Of a stretch of 44,219 nt of DNA, positions 18,779-26,844 are shown piece by piece. How positions within the stretch are numbered: position 1 is the stretch's first letter; every line of letters begins with the position of its first letter. Below the pieces are notes generated by a model. That model was given only the letters and a program-made list of their open reading frames with translations, made no database searches and had not been told where the DNA came from. The DNA is taken from positions 1 through 44,219 of the forward strand of contig CAMDNJ010000007.1 of the NCBI GenBank assembly GCA_945902915.1. The letters run 5' to 3'. Position numbers and translations under genes: made by a program. This DNA comes from Crenothrix polyspora (GTDB lineage: Bacteria; Pseudomonadota; Gammaproteobacteria; Methylococcales; Methylomonadaceae).

Positions 18779-19420
18779 TTAATTATTTATTAATTCATCA
18801 ATACTACTGAAAACATCAAAAAACATACTCTTAGTCAAACGCTTAGTCTGAATGTTATATCGACTGGTATGATAAGAATCGATCAATATACGTCCACCAG
18901 GTAAGGCATGCTGTGCGTTATGAGCAAACTTAGCGGTATTCAGCTTTAAATCATAAGCTTTTAAGACTGCTAGATGAGCAACCGTACCTAACGCCAGAAT
19001 AACCACGCGCTCTGCCAACGTATTTAACTCTGCTGCCAAAAAAGTATTACATTGAGCTATTTCTGAGCCTATAGGTTTGTTTTGAGGGGGCAAACATTTA
19101 ACTGCATTGGTAATACGACAACGCTTAAGTATCAAACCATCCGACAAGGACTCAGACTTAGCTTGGTTACTATAACCGAACTCATAAAGCGCTTCATAAA
19201 GCAGTAACCCTGCATAATCACCTGTAAAAGGTCGCCCCGTTGCATTTGCCCCATGCATACCTGGGGCTAAACCTACAATGAGTAATTGCGGTTGCTCATC
19301 ACCAAAAGGGGCAACTGGACGCGCATAATAATCGGGGTAAGTCGCTTTAACCTCAATTAAAAACTGATGCAGCCGCGGACATTGAATACAGTTTTTATCA
19401 AATAAAGAAGTTGCCGCCAT
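18779..19420 (-). CDS. Uracil-DNA glycosylase, family 5 (UDGb-like)
   Basis: This is a 213-residue enzyme. Motif A is GLAPGMHGANATGRPFTGD (50-68), which has the GANxTGRxFxGD form of family 5 rather than the GEAPG of family 4. Four cysteines at about C11, C14, C109 and C124 match the iron-sulfur cluster ligands. The C-terminal motif reads DSYHTSRYNIQTKRLT, where the more usual form has HPS in place of HTS. Family 5 enzymes remove uracil and related damaged bases and lack the polar catalytic residue of other UDGs. It stands alone, on the same strand as the export genes but 213 bases away. Confidence 0.85.
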   Translation of the reverse strand: MAATSLFDKNCIQCPRLHQFLIEVKATYPDYYARPVAPFGDEQPQLLIVGLAPGMHGANATGRPFTGDYAGLLLYEALYEFGYSNQAKSESLSDGLILKRCRITNAVKCLPPQNKPIGSEIAQCNTFLAAELNTLAERVVILALGTVAHLAVLKAYDLKLNTAKFAHNAQHALPGGRILIDSYHTSRYNIQTKRLTKSMFFDVFSSIDELINN

Positions 19421-19603
19421 AACGATATAAGGTTTATTGGTGCTATTTTTAAATGCTAATGAGTCTACCTTTATGTCATTTAAATGTGTAGCTTAAATTT
19501 CATGATTGCTATCAATGGCAACCATAAGGCTGGTTAACATAAAACATCTTTAATACGTTATGATAGACACCTTATTCTATCTGCCCTAGCCCCTGTATTT
19601 ATA

Positions 19604-21505
19604 ATGAAAATAACTCGACTGCTACTTTACTTTTTACTCATCATAACTGTTAATGGCCTCTTATCTTGGTTAAGTAATCTTCCTCAAGACGTTGGTATTG
19701 ATGTGCCTGATGGCAAAATTAGCAGTGTGTCTTTTGCGCCCTTTCGAGAAGGCCAAAGCCCTCTAAGCAAAGTATATCCCAGCACTGCACAAATCGAGGC
19801 TGATTTACATCTGTTAGCAGACCAAACCCATAGCATACGCACTTACGCTAGTTTAGACGGCATGCAAAACGTCCCTGCCCTTGCCCGTAAATACGGACTT
19901 ACTATGATACAAGGCGCTTGGATAGGCAGTACTGACAAAACCAATCAAGCCGAAATTGCGCAACTCATTAAAGATGCCAATGACTATCCTGATGTTATTA
20001 AACGCGTCATAGTCGGCAATGAAGTGCTACTCCGTGGGGAATTAAAACCAGAACAATTATTGGCTTATATACGTCAAGTTAAACAGGCGGTTAAACAACC
20101 TGTTTCTTACGCTGATGTTTGGTCTTTTTATTTACGCTACCCAGAAATTGCCAAAGAAGTGGATTTCTTCACTGTACACATTCTGCCCTACTGGGAAGAT
20201 GAACCCCTAGATATTGCCACTACCGCCGCTCACATTGATAAGAATTATCAACGAATTCGAGTAGCTTATCCTGACAAACCCATATTAATCGGGGAATCTG
20301 GCTGGCCCAGTGCAGGTCGGCAAAGGGGTTGGGCCATACCCAGTGTCGTCAACGAAGCCAAATTTGTGCGTTCATTAGTACAACTAGCTAATGACAACCA
20401 TTTCGACTACAACATTGTAGAAGCCTTTAATCAGCCGTGGAAAAGCAAACTAGAAGGCGTGGTGGGCGCTAATTGGGGTCTATATTCAGCAGACCGTCAG
20501 CGTGTATTTCCCTTAACCGGTGCTGTAACAGAAAATCCGCGTTGGCCACAACACACATTCTATGCAGGCTTGATAAGTTTATTGGTCATAGCCTCACAAG
20601 CAAAAAATCTAATGTCGCTTACGTCCTTGCGCTTGTTTATGTTTCTGGGCTTTACACAACTACTCAGCGCCTTAGTGGTCAATCAAATCAGTGGTCAATG
20701 GTATACCAGTTATAACCTGATAGAACGTCTACATGCGCTATTTATCTGTGGCTTAAGTGTATTATTAGCGGTATTAATACTCCAACACACATTAGCTATG
20801 TTACGACATAAAATGAGTGCCAAAACGGGGATCTGGTTACATTATTTAATGCTCGCCTTCGTTGCCATTGCTTTATATCGATCACAAGGACTGGCACTCA
20901 GTGGTCGTTACTTGAGTATCCCTTATCCAGTCACTTATATACCGGTTGCTGGCTTACTGGGCTTTAAATTAATTCGTCATTGGGTCAAAGGCCATAACTT
21001 ATCGCTAGCTCCAGAACTAAATGATTTATTCGGCACACAGTTCCTACCCACTCAATGGCTTAAATCAGCCAGCTTACTCTTAGCAGTAACCGGTGGACTT
21101 TCCATTGCCATCGAAACATTTGTAGTTATGCACGGTTCAAACTATGAACAAGCTTATCCCTTTTTAACCGATAGAATTTATCAAGCCTTCATGGAAACCA
21201 CTCATTACAGTCAACTCATGGGTTGGTCACTATTGATCACAGCAGCCGTGATTCGCTTACCACTAAGAATCTGCGCATATGCGCTGATGTTTATGATACC
21301 GGCCATTATAGTGGGTGAAGCAAGTGCTTTCATGACAGGTCATGACTTCATTGAAAGTTATCCGAATGTTACTGAAAGATTGTGGACAGCACTCATTTAT
21401 ACTTTTAGCAATCAACAATTACTGCTTTGGTTTGCTAGCTTATTAGTACTCGCCTTACCCTTATGGCATTATCAACAAAAAAAACAACAAGCAACTATGC
21501 ATTAA
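19604..21505 (+). CDS. Membrane protein with GH17 (beta-1,3-glucanase-like) domain, glucan synthase-associated type
   Basis: This is a 633-residue protein. An N-terminal membrane anchor (residues 4-24) precedes a periplasmic GH17 domain (about 38-300). The catalytic acid is E140 in IVGNEVLLRG and the nucleophile E231 in ILIGESGWPSAG, both intact. Residues about 315-625 hold roughly nine transmembrane helices. Proteins of this layout are often annotated beta-(1-6) glucan synthase in Pseudomonas and methanotrophs; the GH17 part would act as a glucanase or transglucosylase on a periplasmic beta-glucan. The GT2 glucan synthase partner is not adjacent, so the exact product is inferred from the family. 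Confidence 0.82.
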   Translation: MKITRLLLYFLLIITVNGLLSWLSNLPQDVGIDVPDGKISSVSFAPFREGQSPLSKVYPSTAQIEADLHLLADQTHSIRTYASLDGMQNVPALARKYGLTMIQGAWIGSTDKTNQAEIAQLIKDANDYPDVIKRVIVGNEVLLRGELKPEQLLAYIRQVKQAVKQPVSYADVWSFYLRYPEIAKEVDFFTVHILPYWEDEPLDIATTAAHIDKNYQRIRVAYPDKPILIGESGWPSAGRQRGWAIPSVVNEAKFVRSLVQLANDNHFDYNIVEAFNQPWKSKLEGVVGANWGLYSADRQRVFPLTGAVTENPRWPQHTFYAGLISLLVIASQAKNLMSLTSLRLFMFLGFTQLLSALVVNQISGQWYTSYNLIERLHALFICGLSVLLAVLILQHTLAMLRHKMSAKTGIWLHYLMLAFVAIALYRSQGLALSGRYLSIPYPVTYIPVAGLLGFKLIRHWVKGHNLSLAPELNDLFGTQFLPTQWLKSASLLLAVTGGLSIAIETFVVMHGSNYEQAYPFLTDRIYQAFMETTHYSQLMGWSLLITAAVIRLPLRICAYALMFMIPAIIVGEASAFMTGHDFIESYPNVTERLWTALIYTFSNQQLLLWFASLLVLALPLWHYQQKKQQATMH

Positions 21506-21542
21506 TAAGCTGATTAAGATTAATATTTTACCCCCCTACCGA

Positions 21543-21558
21543 TGCTCTAATGAGAGCA
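21543..21558 (+). other. Small hairpin after the GH17 gene
   Basis: TGCTCT and AGAGCA pair across a 4-base loop 38 bases after the GH17 stop codon. There is no T-run, so a terminator role is uncertain. Confidence 0.35.
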
Positions 21559-21591
21559 ATGACAGGCTTAACTTGTCAAAAGATAGGGCGG

Positions 21592-21754
21592 TTAGCCCCC
21601 ATATAGAGCTCTCATGTCTCTAACGAGAACTTTTATACGGGTGTTAGAGAGGCTTATATGAGGGCATATAGACTTGTCATTTATCACATGAAAGCTTGGT
21701 TACCATAGTGATTGAGCTGTCATGTGAGAAGTTAAAGCTCTATATGGGGGCTAA
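21592..21754. repeat. 163-bp element with 19-bp perfect terminal inverted repeats
   Basis: The ends TTAGCCCCCATATAGAGCT (21592-21610) and its exact reverse complement (21736-21754) enclose two smaller hairpins: 21611-21662 (CTCAT/ATGAG and CTCTAAC/GTTAGAG) and 21684-21727 (TCACATGA/TCATGTGA). The whole folds into a multibranched structure. It lies between convergent genes and has no coding frame. It may be a MITE or a structured RNA. No clear target-site duplication is visible at its flanks. Confidence 0.75.
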
Positions 21755-21769
21755 AAATCGGCAATTAAA

Positions 21770-22147
21770 CTAATTCGGCAACTCAATTAGCTCTACAGTA
21801 TTGCCATCAAAATCGCGGCAAAACATGGCTTTACGGCCTGATATACTCATCGTGTAAATAATGCCTGCTTTAGTTAAAGCTTCCTGAACGGGTGCTAGGG
21901 CTAAGGCATTTAAAGCAATATGTCGATCACGGCCGCCATGAACAGGCCGTCCTGTCGTAGGATCAGGATTTTCCAATTCTAATAAATGAATTTGTTGAGT
22001 ACCCAGTTGTAACCAAGCTCCCGGAAAACCTAAATCAGGTCTATCAACTTGCTGCAAGCCTAAAATATCACGGTAAAAGCCTAACGAAACTTCTGTGTCG
22101 GTTACAATAAAACTAGCGTGATTCAAGGACTGGATATTGCTTGGCAT
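21770..22147 (-). CDS. VOC-family (glyoxalase/dioxygenase-fold) protein
   Basis: This is a 125-residue single-domain protein with two beta-alpha-beta-beta-beta halves. It begins SLNHASFIVTDTEVSLGFYR, typical of the VOC metal-site first His, and ends in MFCRDFDGNTVELIELPN with the C-terminal Glu ligand region. QIHLLELENPDP and GRDRHIALNA supply further likely ligands (Glu, His). Members isomerise, dioxygenate or detoxify small molecules, and some bind antibiotics; substrate is not readable. It is a lone gene facing the GH17 gene across the 163-bp element. Confidence 0.8.
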   Translation of the reverse strand: MPSNIQSLNHASFIVTDTEVSLGFYRDILGLQQVDRPDLGFPGAWLQLGTQQIHLLELENPDPTTGRPVHGGRDRHIALNALALAPVQEALTKAGIIYTMSISGRKAMFCRDFDGNTVELIELPN

Positions 22148-22257
22148 GATTTATTTAATTTAATTTAGAAGGGCTACAAATTATAACGCCTCTGAGCTAC
22201 GTCAACCAAAGAATCTTAACGTATAGACCTTAGTTGAGTAATAATAGACTTTCAAAT

Positions 22258-23598
22258 ATGGTTACCGGCAGCAACATGAGCATCTATAAAATCCAAACTG
22301 AAGCCTCACACACTGTACCTGCTGGCATACCTTATATTATCGGCAATGAAGCGGCAGAACGGTTCAGCTATTATGGCATGCGCGCCATTCTTATGATTTA
22401 TATGACTCAATATTTAGTCAATTCATCAGGTCAGCTTGAGGTCATGTCTGAAAATGAAGCCCAAGGTTATTTTCATTTATTTGTCTCCGCCGTCTATTTT
22501 ATGCCCATATTCGGTGCTTTATTAGCGGATGGGCTGTTTGGCAAATATCGAACCATCCTATTATTATCGCTGATCTATTGTTTAGGTCACTTTACTCTGG
22601 CCTTAGATAATACGCGCATGGGCTTATTGCTAGGACAAAGCCTTATCGCCATAGGCTCTGGCGGCATAAAGCCCTGTGTGTCGGCACAAATAGGCGATCA
22701 ATTTGGTCCTAACAACCAGCACTTATTGACTACAGTCTATAGCTGGTTTTATATCGCCATTAATGTAGGTGCATTTGCCGCTATGTTGATTATTCCCTGG
22801 TTACTCGAGCATTCAGGTCCTGCCATCGCTTTTGCCGTTCCGGGTCTATTAATGTTACTGGCGACCGTATTACTCTGGTTAGGTCGTCATCACTATATCC
22901 ATAAACCACCGGCCGGCATCCAATTTATTAAAGAGATGTGCAGTCAAGTAGGGCTAAAACGTTTGGCTAAACTCGCTTCCATTTATACCTTCTTTACCGT
23001 GTTTTGGGCTTTATTTGATCAAACCGGCTCCTCTTGGATAATACAAGCACAAAAGATGGATCGAATACTGTGGGGTATAGAGCTACTGCCCTCACAAATT
23101 CAAGCCGCCAACCCCCTGCTGATTATATTGCTAGTACCGTTATTTACTTATCTAGTCTATCCATGGCTCAATCGCTACTTTGTTTTAACAGCCATAAAAA
23201 AAATGCAACTGGGCTTATTTATTACCGTAATCGCTTTTGCTATACCCAGTGTGGTACAAATGCAATTAGATGCCGGTTTAACGCCGTCTATACTCTGGCA
23301 AATATTAGCTTATGTGTTATTAACGTCTGCGGAAGTCATGGTTTCTATAACCTGCCTTGAGTTTTCTTATACTCAAGCTCCCGCGACCATGAAGTCGTTT
23401 GTGATGGCGTTTTATTTTCTGTCGGTAGCGCTGGGGAATTTATTTACCAGCGCAGTCAATTTCTTGATTCACAATACTGATGGCAGTAGCCAATTGGCTG
23501 GCGCTGATTACTATTGGTTTTTTACTGGTTTAATGCTAATAACAGCCGTGTTATTTTTATGGGTGAGTCAACGTTATCAAGAAACAAATCAAGACTAA
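22258..23598 (+). CDS. POT/PTR-family proton-coupled peptide transporter
   Basis: This is an MFS protein of about 446 residues with some twelve membrane helices. The POT signature NEAAERFSYYGMRAIL carries the ExxERFxYYG motif for proton coupling. SGGIKPCVSAQIGDQF and FSWFY-like TVYSWFYIAINVGA are the second PTR signature. It imports di- and tripeptides with protons across the inner membrane. The frame opens at a TTG (22234) with an ATG at 22258 and another at 22276 (MSIYKIQTE); none has a strong ribosome site, and 22276 gives the start most like family members. Upstream bases to 22148 would hold the divergent promoters. Confidence 0.9.
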   Translation: MVTGSNMSIYKIQTEASHTVPAGIPYIIGNEAAERFSYYGMRAILMIYMTQYLVNSSGQLEVMSENEAQGYFHLFVSAVYFMPIFGALLADGLFGKYRTILLLSLIYCLGHFTLALDNTRMGLLLGQSLIAIGSGGIKPCVSAQIGDQFGPNNQHLLTTVYSWFYIAINVGAFAAMLIIPWLLEHSGPAIAFAVPGLLMLLATVLLWLGRHHYIHKPPAGIQFIKEMCSQVGLKRLAKLASIYTFFTVFWALFDQTGSSWIIQAQKMDRILWGIELLPSQIQAANPLLIILLVPLFTYLVYPWLNRYFVLTAIKKMQLGLFITVIAFAIPSVVQMQLDAGLTPSILWQILAYVLLTSAEVMVSITCLEFSYTQAPATMKSFVMAFYFLSVALGNLFTSAVNFLIHNTDGSSQLAGADYYWFFTGLMLITAVLFLWVSQRYQETNQD

Positions 23599-23707
23599 GT
23601 TTTAGATCGTTTTCGCTAATACTCTAGAAATTAGAGACATAAACATATTATTGTAATTTAGTCGCTGCCAATTATAATCATCAGCTCAACTCATTTTTTA
23701 GAAGCAA

Positions 23708-24046
23708 ATGAATAACACCCAGTTAAAATGTCTTTCTGTCTTTGCCCTCTTTGCAATTATTGGTTTTGGCCCTGTGTCTCCAGGGTGCTTAATCGGCATG
23801 TACGTTGTTAGCATGCGTCCAAGATGGTTTTTACAAGTGGCTGACAAGCTATACAGCAATCGCAGCGCTCCGAACCTTATCGAGAGCAATAACATGCGTA
23901 TTAAGGCTTTTATAGGCTTATTGATATTATTTGTAATAGATATAGCGCCAGTGCCTGTGACCCCTGTGATTGCTTTTATAATTATTATAAGCAGACCGCA
24001 ATGGTTTTATCGTGTCATCATTGGAGTTTACAATGATAGGCCTTAG
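23708..24046 (+). CDS. Small membrane protein with an internal duplication
   Basis: This 112-residue protein has two hydrophobic segments (about 8-35 and 67-95). Each is followed by an almost identical tail: RPRWFLQVADKLYSNR (38-52) and RPQWFYRVIIGVYNDR (96-111). Each segment also contains a Pro-rich centre (GPVSPG and APVPVTP). The protein is therefore two tandem copies of one helix plus RPxWF motif. No known family is recognised. It precedes the tRNA-Arg gene. The two-copy pattern argues that it is a real gene. Confidence 0.6.
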   Translation: MNNTQLKCLSVFALFAIIGFGPVSPGCLIGMYVVSMRPRWFLQVADKLYSNRSAPNLIESNNMRIKAFIGLLILFVIDIAPVPVTPVIAFIIIISRPQWFYRVIIGVYNDRP

Positions 24047-24101
24047 CGGTTATAGTACTCATCTTTGCGCTATCATCATTAGGTAGCAGCGGATCAATAT
24101 T

Positions 24102-24178
24102 GCGCTCGTAGCTCAGCTGGATAGAGTAATCGGCTTCGAACCGATCGGTCGGGAGTTCGAATCTCTCCGGGCGCGCCA
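24102..24178 (+). tRNA. tRNA-Arg (anticodon UCG)
   Basis: This is a 77-base cloverleaf with encoded CCA. The acceptor stem is GCGCTCG/CGGGCGC and the D arm is GCTC...GAGT. The anticodon stem is ATCGG/CCGAT around loop CTTCGAA, which gives anticodon TCG. The T arm is GGGAG TTCGAAT CTCTC. Discriminator base is G. All arms pair, so it should be functional. Confidence 0.95.
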
Positions 24179-24222
24179 TTTGATTTTCTTGATTCATCAG
24201 CCTTCGAGAACGGTAACTGTGT

Positions 24223-25407
24223 TTATTTTGCGTGACTTGGTTGCCAAACTAGAGCCACAAGCGTAATAACACAAAACCCTGCCCCTGCATAAAAAGTAAA
24301 GGCTGGTCCAAACTGATCCCAAAGCAATCCGGCAACGGCGCTGGCAATCAATAGTGCAATGCCGCTCATCAAGTTAAAGAAACCATAAGCCGTACCACGT
24401 AAATCGGCAGGCGCACTATCTGCCACCATTCTTGCTAATAAACCTTGCGTAATACCTAGATGTATACCCCATAAGGCAACACCCGCTATTAAAACACTCC
24501 AATGATCATGAGTGGCCAAGATCAAATCAGCAGCAATCAGCATCACTAAACCGATTGCCAGCAACTGTCTATGACTCATACGATCAGAAAGCTTTCCGAA
24601 GGGATAGGCAGACAGCGCATAAATCAGATTCATAGTCACCATAACCAAAGGCACCAACGCCATCGGTATACCGCCTTGCTGAGCGCGCAGCACTAAGAAA
24701 GCCTCACTAAAGCGCGCCAAGGTAAACACTGCGCCTATCGCGACCACCCACCAATAAGTCGCGCCCAAACGTTTAAGATTTGCTTTGTTAATTGGATTTG
24801 AACGCTGACTAGGCTCATGGTTTTTGGGCTCACGAACCCCGAACAACAACAGTGCCACCGCCATTAAGCCTGGAATCACCGACACCCAGAATATCGCACG
24901 AACATCATTGGACCACAGCAGCATTAAACCCACGGCTAATAAAGGGCCGAGAAAGGCACCAACAGTATCTAAAGATTGCCTCAGCCCAAAGGCCGCTCCA
25001 CGCAAATGCAGTGGCGCTATGTCTGCAATCAAAGCATCTCGCGGCGCACCACGCACGCCTTTGCCAACGCGATCCAGTAATCTTGCGGTAAGTACGAATC
25101 CTAGGCTGGGTGCTATTGCAAACAAGGGTTTAGTCAAAGCGCTCAAGGTATAACCGAACAAGGCCAGAGCTTTGCGTTTACCCAAATAATCACTCAACAC
25201 ACCTGAAAACATCTTAACCATCAGCGCCGTAGATTCTGCAAGCCCTTCTATCATACCGACTGCAAATGCGCTAGCGCCTAATGTGCTGACCATGTACATG
25301 GGTAATAGGCTATGAATCATTTCAGAAGAAATATCCATTAGCAGACTCACGAAGCCTAGCATCCATATACTGGTCGGGATTTGGCTTAGAGTGGTTTTAG
25401 TATTCAT
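24223..25407 (-). CDS. MFS transporter
   Basis: This is a 394-residue protein with about twelve membrane helices. The cytoplasmic loop 2-3 motif A appears as FSGVLSDYLGKRKAL, and a matching loop in the second half is YPFGKLSDRMSHRQLL. RLLDRVGKGVRGAPRDALIA is a conserved arginine-rich loop seen in a group of MFS proteins related to multidrug efflux. There is no linked regulator or enzyme to suggest the substrate. It ends close to the tRNA-Arg gene, which is on the opposite strand, 45 bases away. Confidence 0.87.
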   Translation of the reverse strand: MNTKTTLSQIPTSIWMLGFVSLLMDISSEMIHSLLPMYMVSTLGASAFAVGMIEGLAESTALMVKMFSGVLSDYLGKRKALALFGYTLSALTKPLFAIAPSLGFVLTARLLDRVGKGVRGAPRDALIADIAPLHLRGAAFGLRQSLDTVGAFLGPLLAVGLMLLWSNDVRAIFWVSVIPGLMAVALLLFGVREPKNHEPSQRSNPINKANLKRLGATYWWVVAIGAVFTLARFSEAFLVLRAQQGGIPMALVPLVMVTMNLIYALSAYPFGKLSDRMSHRQLLAIGLVMLIAADLILATHDHWSVLIAGVALWGIHLGITQGLLARMVADSAPADLRGTAYGFFNLMSGIALLIASAVAGLLWDQFGPAFTFYAGAGFCVITLVALVWQPSHAK

Positions 25408-25634
25408 TGTTAATGTTTTTTCAGTGGTGTGGGGTTATTAAATATTTGGATAAAGATGAATATTGGGGTTGTGGGTTGTGGTTTGTGATTGGTGTTTCAT
25501 GCTTTGTTTCACTTGTAAGGTACAACTGTAGGCCGTAATAAGACCAGCCAAGCCTAGCACTTAGTCGACGCAGAGCTTCACTGCCCACAGCTTTTATGTC
25601 AGGTTACGCTATCGCTAACTGACTACGTAATTTT

Positions 25635-25661
25635 AAAACAGCTAAAGCTGTTTTACTCCAA
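25635..25661. repeat. Palindromic repeat, AAAACAGCT type
   Basis: AAAACAGCT and AGCTGTTTT (9-bp arms, 2-base loop) followed by ACTCCAA lie directly downstream of the CDF gene. The same 27 bases occur at 30035-30061, so this is an interspersed repeat rather than a private terminator. Confidence 0.75.
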
Positions 25662-25667
25662 GATTAC

Positions 25668-26618
25668 TCAGTGACTGTGTGCTGCGACACTAGGATGCAA
25701 AGCGCAAGCATGATGAGTCGTACCTTGCTCCACTTGTAAGGTACAGTGCTGTATAGAGAAACGTTCTTTAAGAGTATTCACTAGGGTGTCCATGTAGGCA
25801 TCACCAGGGTAACCTGCTGGCATAACCAAATGAATTGTCAAGGCACTTTCAGTGGTACTCATACCCCAGACATGTAAATCATGTATGTCGGTCACCCCCT
25901 GACATTGACGTAAATAAGTTTCCACTTCCAAAACATCAATGCTTGCAGGAACAGCAAGCAAGGCTAATTGCATGGACTCACGTAACAATCCCCAAGTACT
26001 GATAACGATCACCAGCACAATGATCAAACTGATCACTGGATCTAGCCAATACCAACCGGTGTATAGCATGGCTATACCAGCGACTGCCACGCCTAGCGAT
26101 ACTGCGGCATCGGCCGCCATGTGCAAATAAGCGCCACGAATATTTAAATCGGTCTTACTACCTTTGACAAACAGCCATGCCGATAAGCCATTTATGACGA
26201 TGCCGATACCAGCCACTACCGTGATAGTTAAGCCAGCGACTAAAGGGGGTTGTGAAAAACGATGAATAGCCTCCCATGCTATTGCTCCGCAAGCGACCAA
26301 TAGGAACATCGCATTAGCCAGTGCGGCCATTATCGAGGTACTACGTAAACCATAGGTATAACGTTCATTTGGTAGTTTACGAGACAGAATTGCCGCTCCC
26401 CAAGCCAGCAATAAACCCAAGACATCAGATAAGTTATGTCCAGCATCGGCCATGAGTGCGGTGGAATTGGCCATAAAACCATAACTAAATTCAACAATAA
26501 CAAAGGCGGTGTTTAAGACGATAGCGCCGGAGAAGGCTAAGCCCTGACTCTTAGGTACACTATGACTATGATGATGTTCGCCATGAGCGTGAGTATGATG
26601 TTTGTGATGAGCGGTCAT
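25668..26618 (-). CDS. Cation diffusion facilitator (zinc/cobalt/cadmium efflux, CzcD-like)
   Basis: This is a 316-residue CDF protein. A His-rich cytoplasmic N-terminus (11 His in the first 20 residues) precedes six membrane helices. The transport-site motifs are visible as LMADAGHNLSD (helix 2, HxxxD) and YLHMAADAAVSLGV (helix 5, HxxxD). A C-terminal metal-sensing domain follows from about residue 225 (DIHDLHVWGMS) and ends with a His-rich tail. It exports divalent metal, most likely Zn2+, in exchange for protons. No regulator is next to it. Confidence 0.93.
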   Translation of the reverse strand: MTAHHKHHTHAHGEHHHSHSVPKSQGLAFSGAIVLNTAFVIVEFSYGFMANSTALMADAGHNLSDVLGLLLAWGAAILSRKLPNERYTYGLRSTSIMAALANAMFLLVACGAIAWEAIHRFSQPPLVAGLTITVVAGIGIVINGLSAWLFVKGSKTDLNIRGAYLHMAADAAVSLGVAVAGIAMLYTGWYWLDPVISLIIVLVIVISTWGLLRESMQLALLAVPASIDVLEVETYLRQCQGVTDIHDLHVWGMSTTESALTIHLVMPAGYPGDAYMDTLVNTLKERFSIQHCTLQVEQGTTHHACALHPSVAAHSH

Positions 26619-26673
26619 TAGTCTGGTTTAAATTCTAGTGATAGGGATAGGGATACTGCAATTAAGTTAAGGT

Positions 26674-26830
26674 TTGGAGTAAAACAGGTAGGTCGGGTTA
26701 GCGATAGCGTAACCCGACGCAATGGGCTACTTAATCTTTCGCCTTGAGCCTTTCGTCTGAGTTGAATCTGTCCCGCCTTAAGTTGCTAGCCAGCTATTTT
26801 ACAAAGCAATAGCTAAAGCTATGCACTCCA
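26674..26830. repeat. Mosaic of interspersed repeats downstream of the PLD-like gene
   Basis: TTGGAGTAAAACAG (26674-26687) is the left half of the palindromic repeat found at 30035. It is interrupted by a different hairpin (GTCGGGTTA at 26692-26700 pairing with TAACCCGAC after a short loop). Then GCAATAGCTAAAGCTATGCACTCCA (26806-26830) ends like another member of the family. This suggests one repeat inserted within another. Confidence 0.6.
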
Positions 26831-26844
26831 GTTATGTACAAACC

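Noticed and set aside
24824-25153. 109-residue frame on + opposite the MFS gene
   Set aside because: Antisense shadow of a membrane protein gene with clear MFS motifs on -.
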